DNA of 54,948 nucleotides from Paulinella micropora (taxonomy: Eukaryota > Cercozoa > Imbricatea > Euglyphida). Position numbers and translations under genes: made by a program. Shown piece by piece: positions 14,301 through 23,364 of this stretch (positions are counted from its first letter, which is position 1; each line of letters begins with the position of its first letter). The DNA lies in assembly GCA_009731375.1 (NCBI GenBank), contig BJOX01000182.1, positions 275,076 to 330,023 of the forward strand, given 5' to 3'. The notes beneath the pieces were generated by a model, which saw only the letters and a program-made list of their open reading frames with translations, was not told the origin of the DNA and made no database searches.

Positions 14301-15058
14301 TAATAATGGAGCGAAAATAGGAATTCAAGGACAAACAGACGGGGGTGGTAGCCGCGGAATATTTATTTGGGATACTGCTGATTCAAATTGGGGGATTTAT
14401 ATGTCTCAGTCTGGGAATGGTAAATCATTAAGTGGAGGAACAGCACCAGCAGGAGGAGTAGGCGGAGGAATAACTACTCATGCTGTAAGATTTAGAGTTG
14501 GTAGTACTTCAACGAATGGTTTCATATGGGAAAATCAAAATAATACTGCTTTAATGTCTTTGAGAGGAAGCGATGGACAATTATGGGTATTGTCTAATCC
14601 AATTCAATATTCAGACAGGAGAAAAAAAGAATATATAAAGGAATGCTTAGGCTTAGATTTTATTAATAAGTTAAATCCAGTCTGCTATCGCATGATTGAT
14701 GATTTAAAAAAATGTAGGACTAGCTTAATAGCACAGGAATTAGAAGAAATACTAACAGGAATGGATATGCTAGATTTTGGCGGTTTTATAAAAGAAACAA
14801 TTACGGTTCCGTGTCCAAAGCAAAGAAAAGAATGCGAATTGAAAGGTGTGAGTGTTAATCCAGAAGATGTTAAATGTGTTGATAGTGGCGATGTTGGTTA
14901 TGGTATAGGTTATTCCGAATTTATCGCCCCGTTAATTTAAAGCGGTTCAACGATCATCAGAAAAGGTAGTTAATTTAGAAAAAGAAAATAAACTTTTACT
15001 TAATATACTACAAGATCAAGCAAATCAATTAGCAAAATCAGAGTGGCCGTTCTTGATA
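11382..15058 (+). pseudogene. Fibre protein with peptidase S74 (endosialidase-type) chaperone domain, broken
   Basis: At least four successive frames (11474-12055, 12303-12701, 12689-13984, 13981-14940) read as one large fibre protein interrupted by frameshifts and stops. Near the N-terminus is the phage-fibre-like motif NLYYTDGRFD. The middle has four copies of a repeat with core KLTGDQTIAG (near 12245, 12375, 12715, 13050). Then come two tandem copies of a domain containing AKIGIQ (near 13970 and 14315). The C-terminal part starts with SDRRKKEYI and is an S74 intramolecular chaperone, which folds trimeric fibres and then cuts itself off. The frame breaks at 14940 just where the family's C-terminal coiled coil begins. 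The protein probably forms a receptor-binding fibre on the virion. At 3.7 kb it is the largest gene of the virus. Confidence 0.85.
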
Positions 15059-15412
15059 ATGTCAAATAATACAACCAGACTTCACAGACCCCCGCCTATT
15101 ATGGATATGGATGGTGAACTTACTCCAGAATAAAAGTCTCGTGTTCTTGAAGTAGAACTAAAGACTGAGGAAAAAAAAGTAGAGCACGAATTGGAAGATA
15201 ACTGGAATTGTTGTTGTATAAAAAACAGACCGACAGACAGCAGATTAATTAAATACTTATTTCAAATGGGTATCATTACTGCCATTATAACCCTTTGTAT
15301 CGTAAGGCTATCTGAGAAGAACTTGCCGTGCGAGGTTGCTAATACTTATGTCGGTATTTTGACTTTACTCATAGGAATTTGCCTTCCATCACCCTCTAGT
15401 TCAAAGAAGTGA
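15059..15412 (+). pseudogene. Small PLV membrane protein, one in-frame stop
   Basis: An ATG at 15059 opens a frame that meets a TAA at 15131 and then continues without further breaks to a TGA at 15410. The N-terminus is Pro/charged, followed by a Glu/Lys helix and a CCC cluster. Two hydrophobic segments follow: one near MGIITAIITLCIV and one near VGILTLLIGICLPSP. The G-x-x-LPSP ending is typical of small membrane proteins next to morphogenesis genes in PLVs and giant viruses (from memory of those families). It probably sits in the virion or the host membrane. The stop codon overlaps the first hairpin unit. The TAA most likely arose from a GAA codon by one substitution. Confidence 0.65.
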
Positions 15413-15468
15413 TATTTATCAACTTCACTATCGTTGCTGTCGCAACTCCCGTTTGTTGATAAACATCG
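15411..15468 (+). repeat. Hairpin unit U1 (3' side of membrane protein gene)
   Basis: Fixed ends GATATTT and AAACATCG; outer stem ATCAAC/GTTGAT; internal loop TTCACTATC opposite TCCCGTTT; inner stem GTTGC/GCAAC with loop TGTC. The preceding gene's TGA stop overlaps its first bases. Confidence 0.85.
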
Positions 15469-15488
15469 TAAAAAAATAAAATGGAAGA

Positions 15489-15552
15489 CGATGTTTGAGA
15501 ATAAGCGAGAAATCTGGCGATTAGCCAGATAGAAGCGAAATTCTCAAATATC
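15489..15552 (-). repeat. Hairpin unit U2 (3' side of the convergent gene)
   Basis: Same architecture on the minus strand: ends GATATTT and AAACATCG, outer stem GAGAAT/ATTCTC, internal loop TTCGCTTCT opposite TTCTCGCTT, inner stem ATCTGGC/GCCAGAT. It faces U1 across a 20-nt AT-rich spacer. The TGA stop of the minus-strand gene at 15544 lies inside it. Confidence 0.85.
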
Positions 15553-15789
15553 ACATTCATAGGTATGTGTCATATACCATCTATTATCACCCGCACACAT
15601 TAAAGGCAGGGCTTCATCAAAACTAACACACCAATCACGCATAGGCTTATACACACATTTAAATTTAGTTTCTATTCCTTGCTTTATACAATAAACACAC
15701 GCATCTCGTTTTGTTTGATTTGCTCTGCTATAAAAGTCGCAGGCAGTCCGACCTACCACAGACCCAACAAATAATAATATTAATAACAT
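15544..15789 (-). CDS. Cys-rich protein with N-terminal signal or membrane segment
   Basis: The ATG at 15789 gives an 81-aa protein starting MLLILLFVGSVVG, a signal peptide or membrane anchor, followed by an ectodomain with about seven cysteines including CVYC and Trp/Tyr-rich stretches. A start further upstream at 15834 is possible but would add a second hydrophobic stretch and overlap the divergent gene. It is transcribed divergently from the gene at 15814 across only 24 nt. The family is not recognised. A disulfide-bonded envelope or virion surface protein is a reasonable guess. The frame is intact, unusual for this virus copy. Confidence 0.6.
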   Translation of the reverse strand: MLLILLFVGSVVGRTACDFYSRANQTKRDACVYCIKQGIETKFKCVYKPMRDWCVSFDEALPLMCAGDNRWYMTHTYECDI

Positions 15790-15813
15790 AATATAATATA
15801 CAATATATAGACA
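15790..15813. promoter_or_regulatory. 24-nt bidirectional AT-rich promoter region
   Basis: The only sequence between two divergent start codons (15789 minus, 15814 plus). It is almost pure A/T with TATATAG-like motifs and must hold both promoters, or part of them, if both starts are right. Confidence 0.4.
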
Positions 15814-16170
15814 ATGTCGGAGTTCAAATACCAAAAGATTATTTTTCTAAGCAATGATTTTGTGGGTAAATCATTCAACAAGAATATTCAAATGTCATTT
15901 ACACCCACAAAAATGAATGTTAAGTTTATTCACTACTATAACTACCAGACGGAAACCAAAACCAGAATTCTTTATATGGACAGAATTGGAATTATCGGCA
16001 CATTCTCCGACAGCACCACAGCAAACATTTCAAACCTTAGTTATAATTTAGGTGTCGTCGGATGGACGGATTGACAATATACATTTAAAGTCCTTGAAAC
16101 CGACAGCGGAAATATTGATACAGGAAATTTAGCGGGACGAATTGTTGTGTGTTTGGAATTTGTCGGGTGA
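15814..16170 (+). pseudogene. Hypothetical PLV protein, in-frame TGA
   Basis: An ATG at 15814 starts an 86-codon frame ending at a TGA (16072). The same frame continues for another 31 codons to a TGA at 16168 that overlaps hairpin unit U3. The combined 118-residue product is rich in beta-forming residues (Tyr, Ile, Thr, Val), with no Cys motif and no membrane segment. The first TGA sits where a tryptophan would fit (TGG to TGA). A small single-domain beta protein such as a minor virion component is possible, but the family is not recognised. Confidence 0.6.
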
Positions 16171-16227
16171 TATTTATCAACTTCACTCTCATTCGCTTTG
16201 CTCATTCTCGTTTGTTGATAAACATCG
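16169..16227 (+). repeat. Hairpin unit U3
   Basis: Ends GATATTT and AAACATCG, outer stem ATCAAC/GTTGAT, internal loop TTCACTCTC opposite TCTCGTTT. The inner stem is weak (ATTCGC/GCTCAT, with central mismatches). The upstream gene's TGA overlaps its start. Confidence 0.8.
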
Positions 16228-16260
16228 AACACCAATTTATTTTAAACCATAAAGAAAAAA

Positions 16261-16315
16261 CGATGTTTTAGAATAAGAGAGAGTGCGACAGCACGAAGCG
16301 CAATTCTAAAATATC
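16261..16315 (-). repeat. Hairpin unit U4 (directly upstream of the ATPase ATG)
   Basis: Minus-strand unit: ends GATATTT and AAACATCG, outer stem TAGAAT/ATTCTA, internal loop TGCGCTTC opposite TCTCTCTT, inner stem GTGC/GCAC with loop TGTC. Its last base (16315) touches the ATG of the ATPase gene at 16316. Confidence 0.85.
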
Positions 16316-17134
16316 ATGGAGAAGATTAATAGCATTAAGGTTAGACCAGTAAAACAAGAGGGTGATGGAAATAAAAAAGCAAAAGGTTATAAATTATTCA
16401 ACGAGCCGTATGCAAACATATTTCTACTCGCCCGTAAGAAGAGCGGGAAAACGACAGCACTCTTTGAAATACTGAAACGGACTACAGACAGAAAAACCCG
16501 TATTGTCATTATTGCTTCAACGATACACAAGGACTACATTTATAAAGCAATGGTTAAGCACTTTAAGAACAGGGGAAACCCGATGGCTGTATATACCTTT
16601 CTCAAATCAGATGGTGTGAATGTCATTGATTATGAACTTGACAAACTGAACAAACCAGATGAAGAGCAGGAAGGCGAAATTAAACAGGACGATAAAGAAC
16701 CGATGGAGAAACCACAATTTTTATACTTTGGAAAAGAAAAGAAACAGATAAAGGAGGCACCAAAAGAACGACCAAGTAAGTATATTTCTCCAGAGGTTGT
16801 TTTTGTTTTGGACGATTTAGGGAGCGGTTTAAGAGATAAGTCCGTAAGCGATTTGTTAAAAAAGAACAGACACTATAAATCAAAGGTGATTATGTCAAGC
16901 CAGTATCTGAACGACCTACGACCAGAAGCCATTAAGCAGTTAGATTATTTATTAATCTTTCCAGGCCAGCCTCAGGACAAAATGGAACTCGTGTATAAGC
17001 ACTTAGACTTATCTTTTGATTTTGATCATTTTCTTCAAAAGTATCACGAAGCAACAAAGGAACGATTTAATTTTCTTTATGTATCAAGTGTTGATGATGA
17101 ACTCCGCAAAAACTTTGCTTACAGATTAAAATAA
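16316..17134 (+). CDS. A32/FtsK-HerA-like genome packaging ATPase
   Basis: An intact 272-aa frame. A P-loop lies at residues 39-47 (ARKKSGKTT; the usual first glycine is alanine), a Walker B strand at about 161-168 (VVFVLDDLG), and a sensor-like SSQYLNDL follows. This layout is that of the A32-type packaging ATPases of Polintons, virophages, PLVs and giant viruses, which pump DNA into the capsid using ATP. The insert between P-loop and Walker B is Glu/Lys-rich. Length is normal for the family. The start is certain because the frame opens at the ATG that abuts hairpin unit U4. It is one of the few core genes of this copy without damage. Confidence 0.9.
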   Translation: MEKINSIKVRPVKQEGDGNKKAKGYKLFNEPYANIFLLARKKSGKTTALFEILKRTTDRKTRIVIIASTIHKDYIYKAMVKHFKNRGNPMAVYTFLKSDGVNVIDYELDKLNKPDEEQEGEIKQDDKEPMEKPQFLYFGKEKKQIKEAPKERPSKYISPEVVFVLDDLGSGLRDKSVSDLLKKNRHYKSKVIMSSQYLNDLRPEAIKQLDYLLIFPGQPQDKMELVYKHLDLSFDFDHFLQKYHEATKERFNFLYVSSVDDELRKNFAYRLK

Positions 17135-17169
17135 AAAAAAATTGTAAATAATTATTTTTTCATAGTATA

Positions 17170-17495
17170 ATGGTAGTAAAAAGAACTTGTGTTGAAGTCA
17201 TTCCAACAATCGGCAAGCGAACTATTAACTCAAGCACAAATATGGCTGGAGGCAAAAAGAAAACTGGACGAAAGAAGAAGCAGGGAGGCAAGGGACAGGC
17301 TGGCGGTAATTTTAACTGGGCGAAGGATGGTAAGACGGCAATGGCAGTGAATAAATTTCTTCGTGATAACAAGATTTTTCAAAGACCGCGAATGCCCTTG
17401 GTGATGTCGGGGTTCCATATGCGTCTCATATCGGGTCTACCGCTGCGAAACTTGGATATGGTAAGCAGAGCGGACGAGGCGCCCTTAAATTCTAA
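17170..17495 (+). pseudogene. Small basic Gly/Lys-rich protein, frameshifted in a T run
   Basis: A frame opens at 17170, with an internal ATG at 17242 just before a Gly/Lys-rich stretch (GGKKKTGRKKKQGGKG). Near 17376-17385, after a run of T, the better coding continuation moves to another frame. It reads an Ala/Gly-rich helix and ends in a GYGKQ...GRGALKF tail with a TAA at 17493. The original frame instead runs on to 17502 with a composition unlike the rest. One indel in the T run explains this. The product would be about 85-110 residues, strongly basic, and could condense DNA or act like small adenovirus core or cement proteins; this is inference from composition and position beside the ATPase. 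Confidence 0.65.
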
Positions 17496-17497
17496 AA

Positions 17498-17581
17498 GAT
17501 AGTTATCAACTACACTCCTATCTGGCTAATCGCCAGATTTCCTGCTAATCTCAAACATGTTTGAGATATTGATAACCATCG
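17498..17581 (+). repeat. Hairpin unit U5 with a nested palindrome
   Basis: Ends GATAGTT and AACCATCG. The T to G change in the left end is matched by A to C in the right end, which keeps the pair. Outer stem ATCAA/TTGAT, internal loop TACACTCCT opposite TTCCTGCT, inner stem ATCTGGC/GCCAGAT. An extra 20-nt palindrome of the form ATCTCAAACA/TGTTTGAGAT is inserted in the right half. Confidence 0.8.
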
Positions 17582-17612
17582 AAAACAGATTAATTTTTTT
17601 CAAAATAAAAAA

Positions 17613-17675
17613 CGATGGTTTAGAATAAGAGAGATATCTGACGATCAGTCAGATTGAGCGCAATTCTAAACTATC
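17613..17675 (-). repeat. Hairpin unit U6
   Basis: Minus-strand unit with ends GATAGTT and AACCATCG, the same paired change as its partner U5. Outer stem TAGAAT/ATTCTA, internal loop TGCGCTCA opposite ATCTCTCTT, inner stem ATCTGAC/GTCAGAT. It ends seven bases before the ATG at 17682. Confidence 0.85.
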
Positions 17676-17681
17676 TATGCA

Positions 17682-18236
17682 ATGGTTGCTAAGACTAAGA
17701 AGGTGAAAAAGAGAAAAGCCCGTCCACCGCGGGTTTATAGGAATAAGAGCGGGAGGCCGTATATCATCCAGAATGATAAAAAATATTATCTTAATTTCGG
17801 TAAAAAGACAAATGATATGAGCACACTTCAAATCGTTAAACTTTTTATGAAATACTTAAGCAGACCAAAAGCAAAGAAAAAAGAAAAGAAGGAGGATTTT
17901 AAAAAAGTTCAAAGCCTGTCGGAGACTGAGCAGAATACGAGAACAGCCATTAATGACCACTTAGACAAAGTCAGAAAGGAAAAGTATGAGGGTATTGAGG
18001 ATATAGAGAAAAAAGAAAAGAAAGCAAGGGAGGATTTAGAAGAGGAGAAGAAGAGGCAAGAGCGTCGCGTAGACGCAGATACTAAGGAAAGGCGGGATGA
18101 GTTGGCAAGGATACACCGCAATGAACTATCCGATATCAAGGAACGACAAGAACAAAAAGACAGAGAACTAAGAAGGGAGCAAAAACTCATAGAAGATGTA
18201 AAATATGAAGAAGACAGAAAAAATAGAATACAAGCA
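17682..18236 (+). pseudogene. N-terminal part of coiled-coil PLV protein, cut by a transposon
   Basis: The frame opens at 17682 and encodes about 185 residues: a basic N-terminus (KKVKKRKARPP), a short globular part with YIIQNDKKYYLNFGKK, then a long Glu/Lys/Arg coiled coil. The apparent stop at 18237 (TGA) is made by the terminal repeat of the 10.6-kb transposon. Coding resumes in a compatible phase on the other side at 28882 with a Pro-rich segment, more coiled coil and a cysteine protease. I therefore read 17682-18236 and 28882-30325 as one gene split by the insertion. An alternative is two separate genes whose ends were destroyed. Confidence 0.65.
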
Positions 18237-18283
18237 TGACGAAGTGGTAAATAATAAGGATCCGGTCTCATACCAATGAGACC

Positions 18284-19020
18284 ATATATATTTTTTGCAA
18301 ACTTGTTTAAATATCATTAAATCTATTGATTATTGAGTGTAAAACGTTTGAATTGAGATAAAACATATTAATAATCACTTTTAGTATTAAATTTTTTTTG
18401 TTTACTTGACAGCGGATCAGCCTAGTATATGTACGCTAAACCGGCTAAGTAAGCTAAATTTGCATGACGCTAATCATGCAGCGATTGCTAAATACAGTCA
18501 TCACTGCGTTTAAATAGTTTGAATTTATATAAAACATGCTTTTAGTACATTATATAAATGTATGAGGAATCACGTTCATATAATAGTATTGTAGTATTAG
18601 TACAAGGGAGGGGGGGTGGGTGCGTCATTGCCTGGCAATCCCAGTAGATGATCTGAGTGCATTTAACTCGCGCTAGTTGGCTTAAAATGTGCATAAAAAA
18701 CGAACTTACATCAAATACAAAGTAACGTACATTAAATATGAAGTAAGTTCGTTCTCTACGGCCACAATGAACAGGCGATCGCGACAAAATTTGGGGGGGA
18801 CTCAATCCCTGCAGATGATCTGAGTAAAATTAAATTGCGCAGATCATTTGCGGGGACTTTTGTTTTTTTTTTGTTTTTTTTTGTGTTGTTTTTTGCGGAG
18901 GCCTAGGCAGGAGAAACATCATTGAATGACTAAATTAGGCAGCGAAAGGGGGGGGTAAGCGGCAGCCAAGAAGGTAATCCTAAGCTACAACAAACAGCGC
19001 ACGAAGCACTGCCAGGCGAA
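18284..19020. other. Subterminal non-coding region of the transposon
   Basis: No gene seen. It contains T-rich tracts, a short direct repeat (AGATGATCTGAGT near 18648 and 18813) and a related GATCATTTGC, which might be subterminal transposase-binding repeats, but they are few and imperfect. Confidence 0.4.
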
Positions 19021-20589
19021 TTCATTCGCCATTATCTTCGTCTTCATCTCCTTCCTCATCGCTTGCATCGCGATCGTCATTTTCAGGTACAGCTCCGCAA
19101 TCTTCGCAACCGACAAAATACAAACGCTTTCTATTACGTACACCGCAAATGTCGCATTCCCACTCGCCTGCGCTTGCTTTCTCTTCCTCCTCGCCATCTT
19201 CGTCCATCCCTGAATAGTCAACACGCTTACCTCTAGCCTGTACCTGCCTGCGTTCTTTCGCGACAGTGTCAGTGCCTTCGCCACGCTTGCGACGGGAACC
19301 TCACAAACAAGGCACAAACAACCCAAAACAATTTCAAAGCAGTTGCATCGATGCATAACAATCTTTACCTTCGGAACCGGTTTTGCGCTTCTTGACTGCT
19401 GGTGGGCTAGCATCGATATCCTTCTCACCTTTTCCCCTTCCACGCTTACCTCCCTTGCGGCCCTTAGCCTTTGGCTCATCGTGGCTCGTTGCTTCATCTA
19501 GACGCGCTCGCAACTCCGCCACTTTACCTTCTGTGGGCAAACCCATAGCCTCAAGCAATGTAACGCACTGTGCCATGGGCACGCTACTATATTTGCCTTT
19601 GGCACGCTTCTTCTTAACTCTTTGCTTGGCCTTCAAATTGCGAAAGTACTTAATCTTCTCTTCACTTTCCATCCCTGCTGTTGCATCGGACTGCTCCAAC
19701 ACAAACCCTGACTCCACGCCCGTAACCCCGCCCCTGCGGTTTGGGCACGTTTTCCCCTTTCCATGGGCAGGCTGCGGTGACTTGGTGGCCTGTGTGCAAA
19801 ACTCACACCGCAGACCCGCAACATCGTCATGCCGCATATCCAGTACCACGCGCTGTGCATCACGCACATCGCTGGTGTAAGCTCCATATGCTACACCCGG
19901 CAAACTAAAGACCCTGCCAGCGTCGGTGTCCTGAGAATACTTGAAGGAGCGCAACGAGGGAAACTGCCAGCCACTGATTCAGCGAAGCTTGATCTGGTTC
20001 TTGTCCGCCCAACCCATTATTACATCCATTTCATGCCCATATAAACGAACATTTGAATATCCGGTGTTAGAAGCAGACTCCAACCAGTCTGAAACCAGAG
20101 AAAACCCGCGGCCTTGCTCAACCTGATCTTTAGTGAAAACCCTAGTCAGGTTTCTCTTAGCTCCATCACATGGATTCCACGCGTGATTTGGACAGAGCAC
20201 ATGCGCCTCCACATCCACACCATAAAGGCTATGATAGCACGACTCTGAATAAATAAAGGCTTTACTGGTAAAATCACCGCCGCCATCACCAGTTCGTACG
20301 CCAGGACCTGCCAGCGAAGAGAGTTCACCACTCCCCCCATCCTTCTTGCTGCGGAAGTGATAAGCCCAGGTGTAACGCGTGGTTGCCCCTGAATGCTCGC
20401 ACAACATGGAGTTATGAAGGTATTCATACTTCAGCTGGCCATGCGAGTCGCGTTGAACAAGAGTAAAAAGGAGATCGTTGATCTTTGTACCATTTTCGGA
20501 ATATACCATGCAAGGTAGTCTTGATAAATGACCCACTGGCCACTCCCTGCCTCCAAACCATCAATGCGAGCCTGCACAAAGCTAACAGC

Positions 20590-21115
20590 AAAAATATAAG
20601 CATGAAGCCACAGCATAAATCAGAATGACGCTCTTTGACATAACTAACCTCACCGGAAGTTTGTTCCACACCTAATCCGACTATTAGATGCCACTCAAGG
20701 CCACAGACAGGGCGGGCGAGAGCAAACAAGCAGCAGACTTGAGAAAAAGCAGCAGTGCTAGGCAGGCAAAAATACAAGCATGAAGCCACAGCATAAATCA
20801 GAATGACGTTCTTTGACATAACTAACCTCACCGGAAGTTTGTTCCACACCTAATCCGACTATTAGATGCCACTCAAGGCCACAGACAGGGCGGGCGAGAG
20901 CAAACAAGCAGCAGACTTGAGAAAAAGCAGCAGTGCTAGGCAGGCAAAAATACAAGCATGAAGCCACAACATAAATCAGAATGACGCTCTTTGACATAAC
21001 TAACCTCACCGGAAGTTTGTTTTACACCTAATCCGACTATTAGATGCCACTCAAGGCCATAGACTGGACGGGCGAGCGCAAACAGACAGCAGACTTGAGC
21101 AAAAGTGCCGGCAGG
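20590..21115. repeat. Three tandem copies of a 178-bp unit
   Basis: Copies start at about 20590, 20768 and 20946 and are nearly identical; the third diverges at its end. On the minus strand each unit contains a conserved reading frame stretch (LARPVCGLEWHLIVGLGV) followed by CCGGTGAGGTTAG, a good 5' splice site. They may therefore be duplicated exon-intron units of the transposase gene. Confidence 0.85.
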
Positions 21116-22177
21116 CAGTGGTGCATGGTACTGACAGAAGAAGGCATGCCAATATGCAATCATGAATATCATCATAATTATTATCGTCAGATAATTACCT
21201 ACGTTGCGTTTCATACTGTCGGAAATGAATCTCACACTTGTTTTTGTTCTGCTTGAGTTGGAGAATCTTCTTGGGCTTGCGGGCAGCTCCGGTCTTAGCC
21301 TCTTCTCGCTTTAACTCAGCGCACCATTTGTCGTAATTGTCATGCCACTTGCACGGTACTGTCTTGGTAATGCACATGAACGAGACTTTCTGATCGGCCA
21401 GAATTTTGTTGAAGGTTTTTCGAGTTCGTGGTTGGTAAAAATGACGGCATTCCCGGCCACACATACCTCCGCATGTATACGCTGCCGCATTCGCCGAAAC
21501 CCACTTCGTCGCCTTCAACTCAACCACAAGGGCCTCTACACTACCAGCACTTAGCACCATTTGCTTGAAGATAGTCTTGAAAAGCGTATCTGTGTAGTTA
21601 TGGTGAAAACTATCTAGGTTACCGTACCAGTAAAGAGTCTCACGACCGGACTTATGGCCCATCGCCTCTAGAACTACTTTCTTGGTGATGCTTTTTTCTA
21701 AAACTGAAATTCCTTCGCGTTGTTCCTCGGCAGCTCGCTTTTGATTGAAAACATCTACAGGCACAGCCTCGCCTTTTGCTGCACGCTCCTCTAGCTGCCT
21801 TTCTACACGTGCAGCTTTCGCAGCGTACTTGTTGTTGATAGAAACTCTGAAATCGTTCCACTCTTGAGAAGTCATGAGTCCCCTCATTCTTCCAACCATT
21901 TTCTGCTTGTGCGCTGCTCTAGCTGGCATGCTTTCCAAAACACTCTTGACAGCGTTAGCGGCTGCAGCCTCTGCCTTGTTGCGGCGCAGAAGTGCGCTGG
22001 TTTCAGGAAACATCCTCTCCCCCTCACCTGACATGAGCATTTCCTGCAACGCTTTGTCATCAGGGTAGTCGTCGGCTACTTTGCGGGCTGTCCGTTGTCT
22101 TTCCTGCCATCTTCGGCCTTTTTCTAGTCGCTTTCGATGTCTAGGGCTGAGCTGAGTCTCGTCCAGACGGGCGCGGC

Positions 22178-22545
22178 CGCTACCGACACGCGAAACTGAA
22201 TTTCGTTTGTTGGCTGGCTCGCTTTGATCATCCGAAGAGCTAGTAAACATGCTAGAAGACCGTTTTTTGGATAGAAAATCATGGTCAGAGGTTTTCTGGC
22301 GTTCCTCCTGCTTCCCAGATGGCTGGCCGGAAAGTGAAATCACGTTTAGCGAGGAATTGCCGCTACCGACACGCGAAACTGAATTTCGTTTGTTGGCTGG
22401 CTCGCTTTGAGCATCCGAAGAGCTAGTAAACAAGCTAGAAGACCGTTTCTTGGATAGAAAATCATTATTAGAGATTGTCTGGCGTTCCTCCTGCTTCCCA
22501 GCTGCCTGGCCGGAAAGTGAAATCACGTTTAGCGAGGAATTGCTG
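22178..22545. repeat. Tandem 180-bp duplication inside the transposase first exon
   Basis: Two in-frame copies encode about 60 residues each, starting NSSLNVISLSGQ and including DFLSKKRSSS and SEPANKRNSVSRVGSG. The copies differ at few positions, so the duplication is recent. Confidence 0.85.
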
Positions 22546-22640
22546 GGCAAAGCAGCAGAAAGCAAGGAGCCGTCATCATCTTTGCGTATTACCTCACTCT
22601 GACGCTCAGGTTGCGTGTATGCTTTGAGAAGCCAAGACAT

Positions 22641-23000
22641 ACCTCAAATCTAGCACAAATCAACAGTGTTGTGTCACATACAAAGCCATTTTGGAATACC
22701 ATTGCACTCCGTTGGGAGCGTACACGCAGTGGCACCTTAAAAAAACACGAAAACAACAATTAAGTGACATAAATAATAAGTCAAACACTAGTACCTTGCG
22801 GTGCCTTGCGCCAGAGGCGCAGGCTTTGCTGTTTACCACTAGATAAGTCTAAAACAACCAAGAATGACAATGAGAGTCGCACCACGCACGTTAACGATAT
22901 GGGGAAAATATTTGCATCCACCGGTACAAATAGGCATTTCCCTCACATTTGAAAGTGCTCGCTTGAATCAGTCGGTTGTCGTCCGTAGGATCGCAACGTT
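22641..23000. promoter_or_regulatory. Divergent intergenic region of the transposon
   Basis: These 360 bp lie between the divergent first exons of the two transposon genes (starts at 22640 minus and 23001 plus) and must hold both promoters. No motif is clear enough to name. Confidence 0.4.
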
Positions 23001-23364
23001 ATGGAAGCTTCAAGTAGCAAAAATAAAATTCGAGTTGCCTCCATCCAAAAGATTCGAGTGGACAAGTCTGATGGAGTTGTCAAGGGCTTTCTGCTGGTTA
23101 ACAGCAGTGACGAGTGGCAACCGTTTGCGAGCCTGGATATTCCTCCTGATGTGTCGCGGTGCTATTGGAATCTGCCACATAATGAGGATACGTGGTCATT
23201 CTTGAGTGACAACTTCGTCTACAAGTACGTAGAAAGGGCCAATGTCGGGAAAAATCAGAGATTCGAAAGAAAGGAGGAAGGCCTCTTTAATGCGAGCAAG
23301 GAGGCAAGTCAAGAGCAGGGTAGTAGGAAGAGTGGCAGAAAAAGGCCTGCTCCATCTGCAGTGG

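Larger units (their letters stand above)
19022..22640 (-). pseudogene. Probable multi-exon transposase with SAP motif and C-terminal zinc ribbon
   Basis: The first exon starts at 22640 and encodes about 480 residues: a Ser-rich N-terminus with a tandem 60-aa duplication, then basic helices, then a Cys/His cluster (CGGMCGREC, followed by CKWHDNYDKW). Further coding lies at 20536-19985, including NHAWNPCDGAKRN, which resembles the G-x-CDG-x-K motif around a catalytic Asp in several DDE transposase groups. After one in-frame TGA (19979) coding continues to 19369, with CEFC...CPN and a SAP-like motif (LLEAMGLPTEGKVAELRARL). A GT...AG intron at 19300-19368 joins in frame to a last exon with a zinc ribbon (CDICG...CEDCG) and an acidic tail. 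Parts between 20540 and 21195 are unresolved. The stop and the unclear exons mean it may be inactive. Confidence 0.55.

Noticed and set aside
15411-17675. Hairpin units as a CRISPR array
   Set aside because: Spacing is irregular, the units lie between genes in both orientations, and there are no uniform spacers or cas genes.
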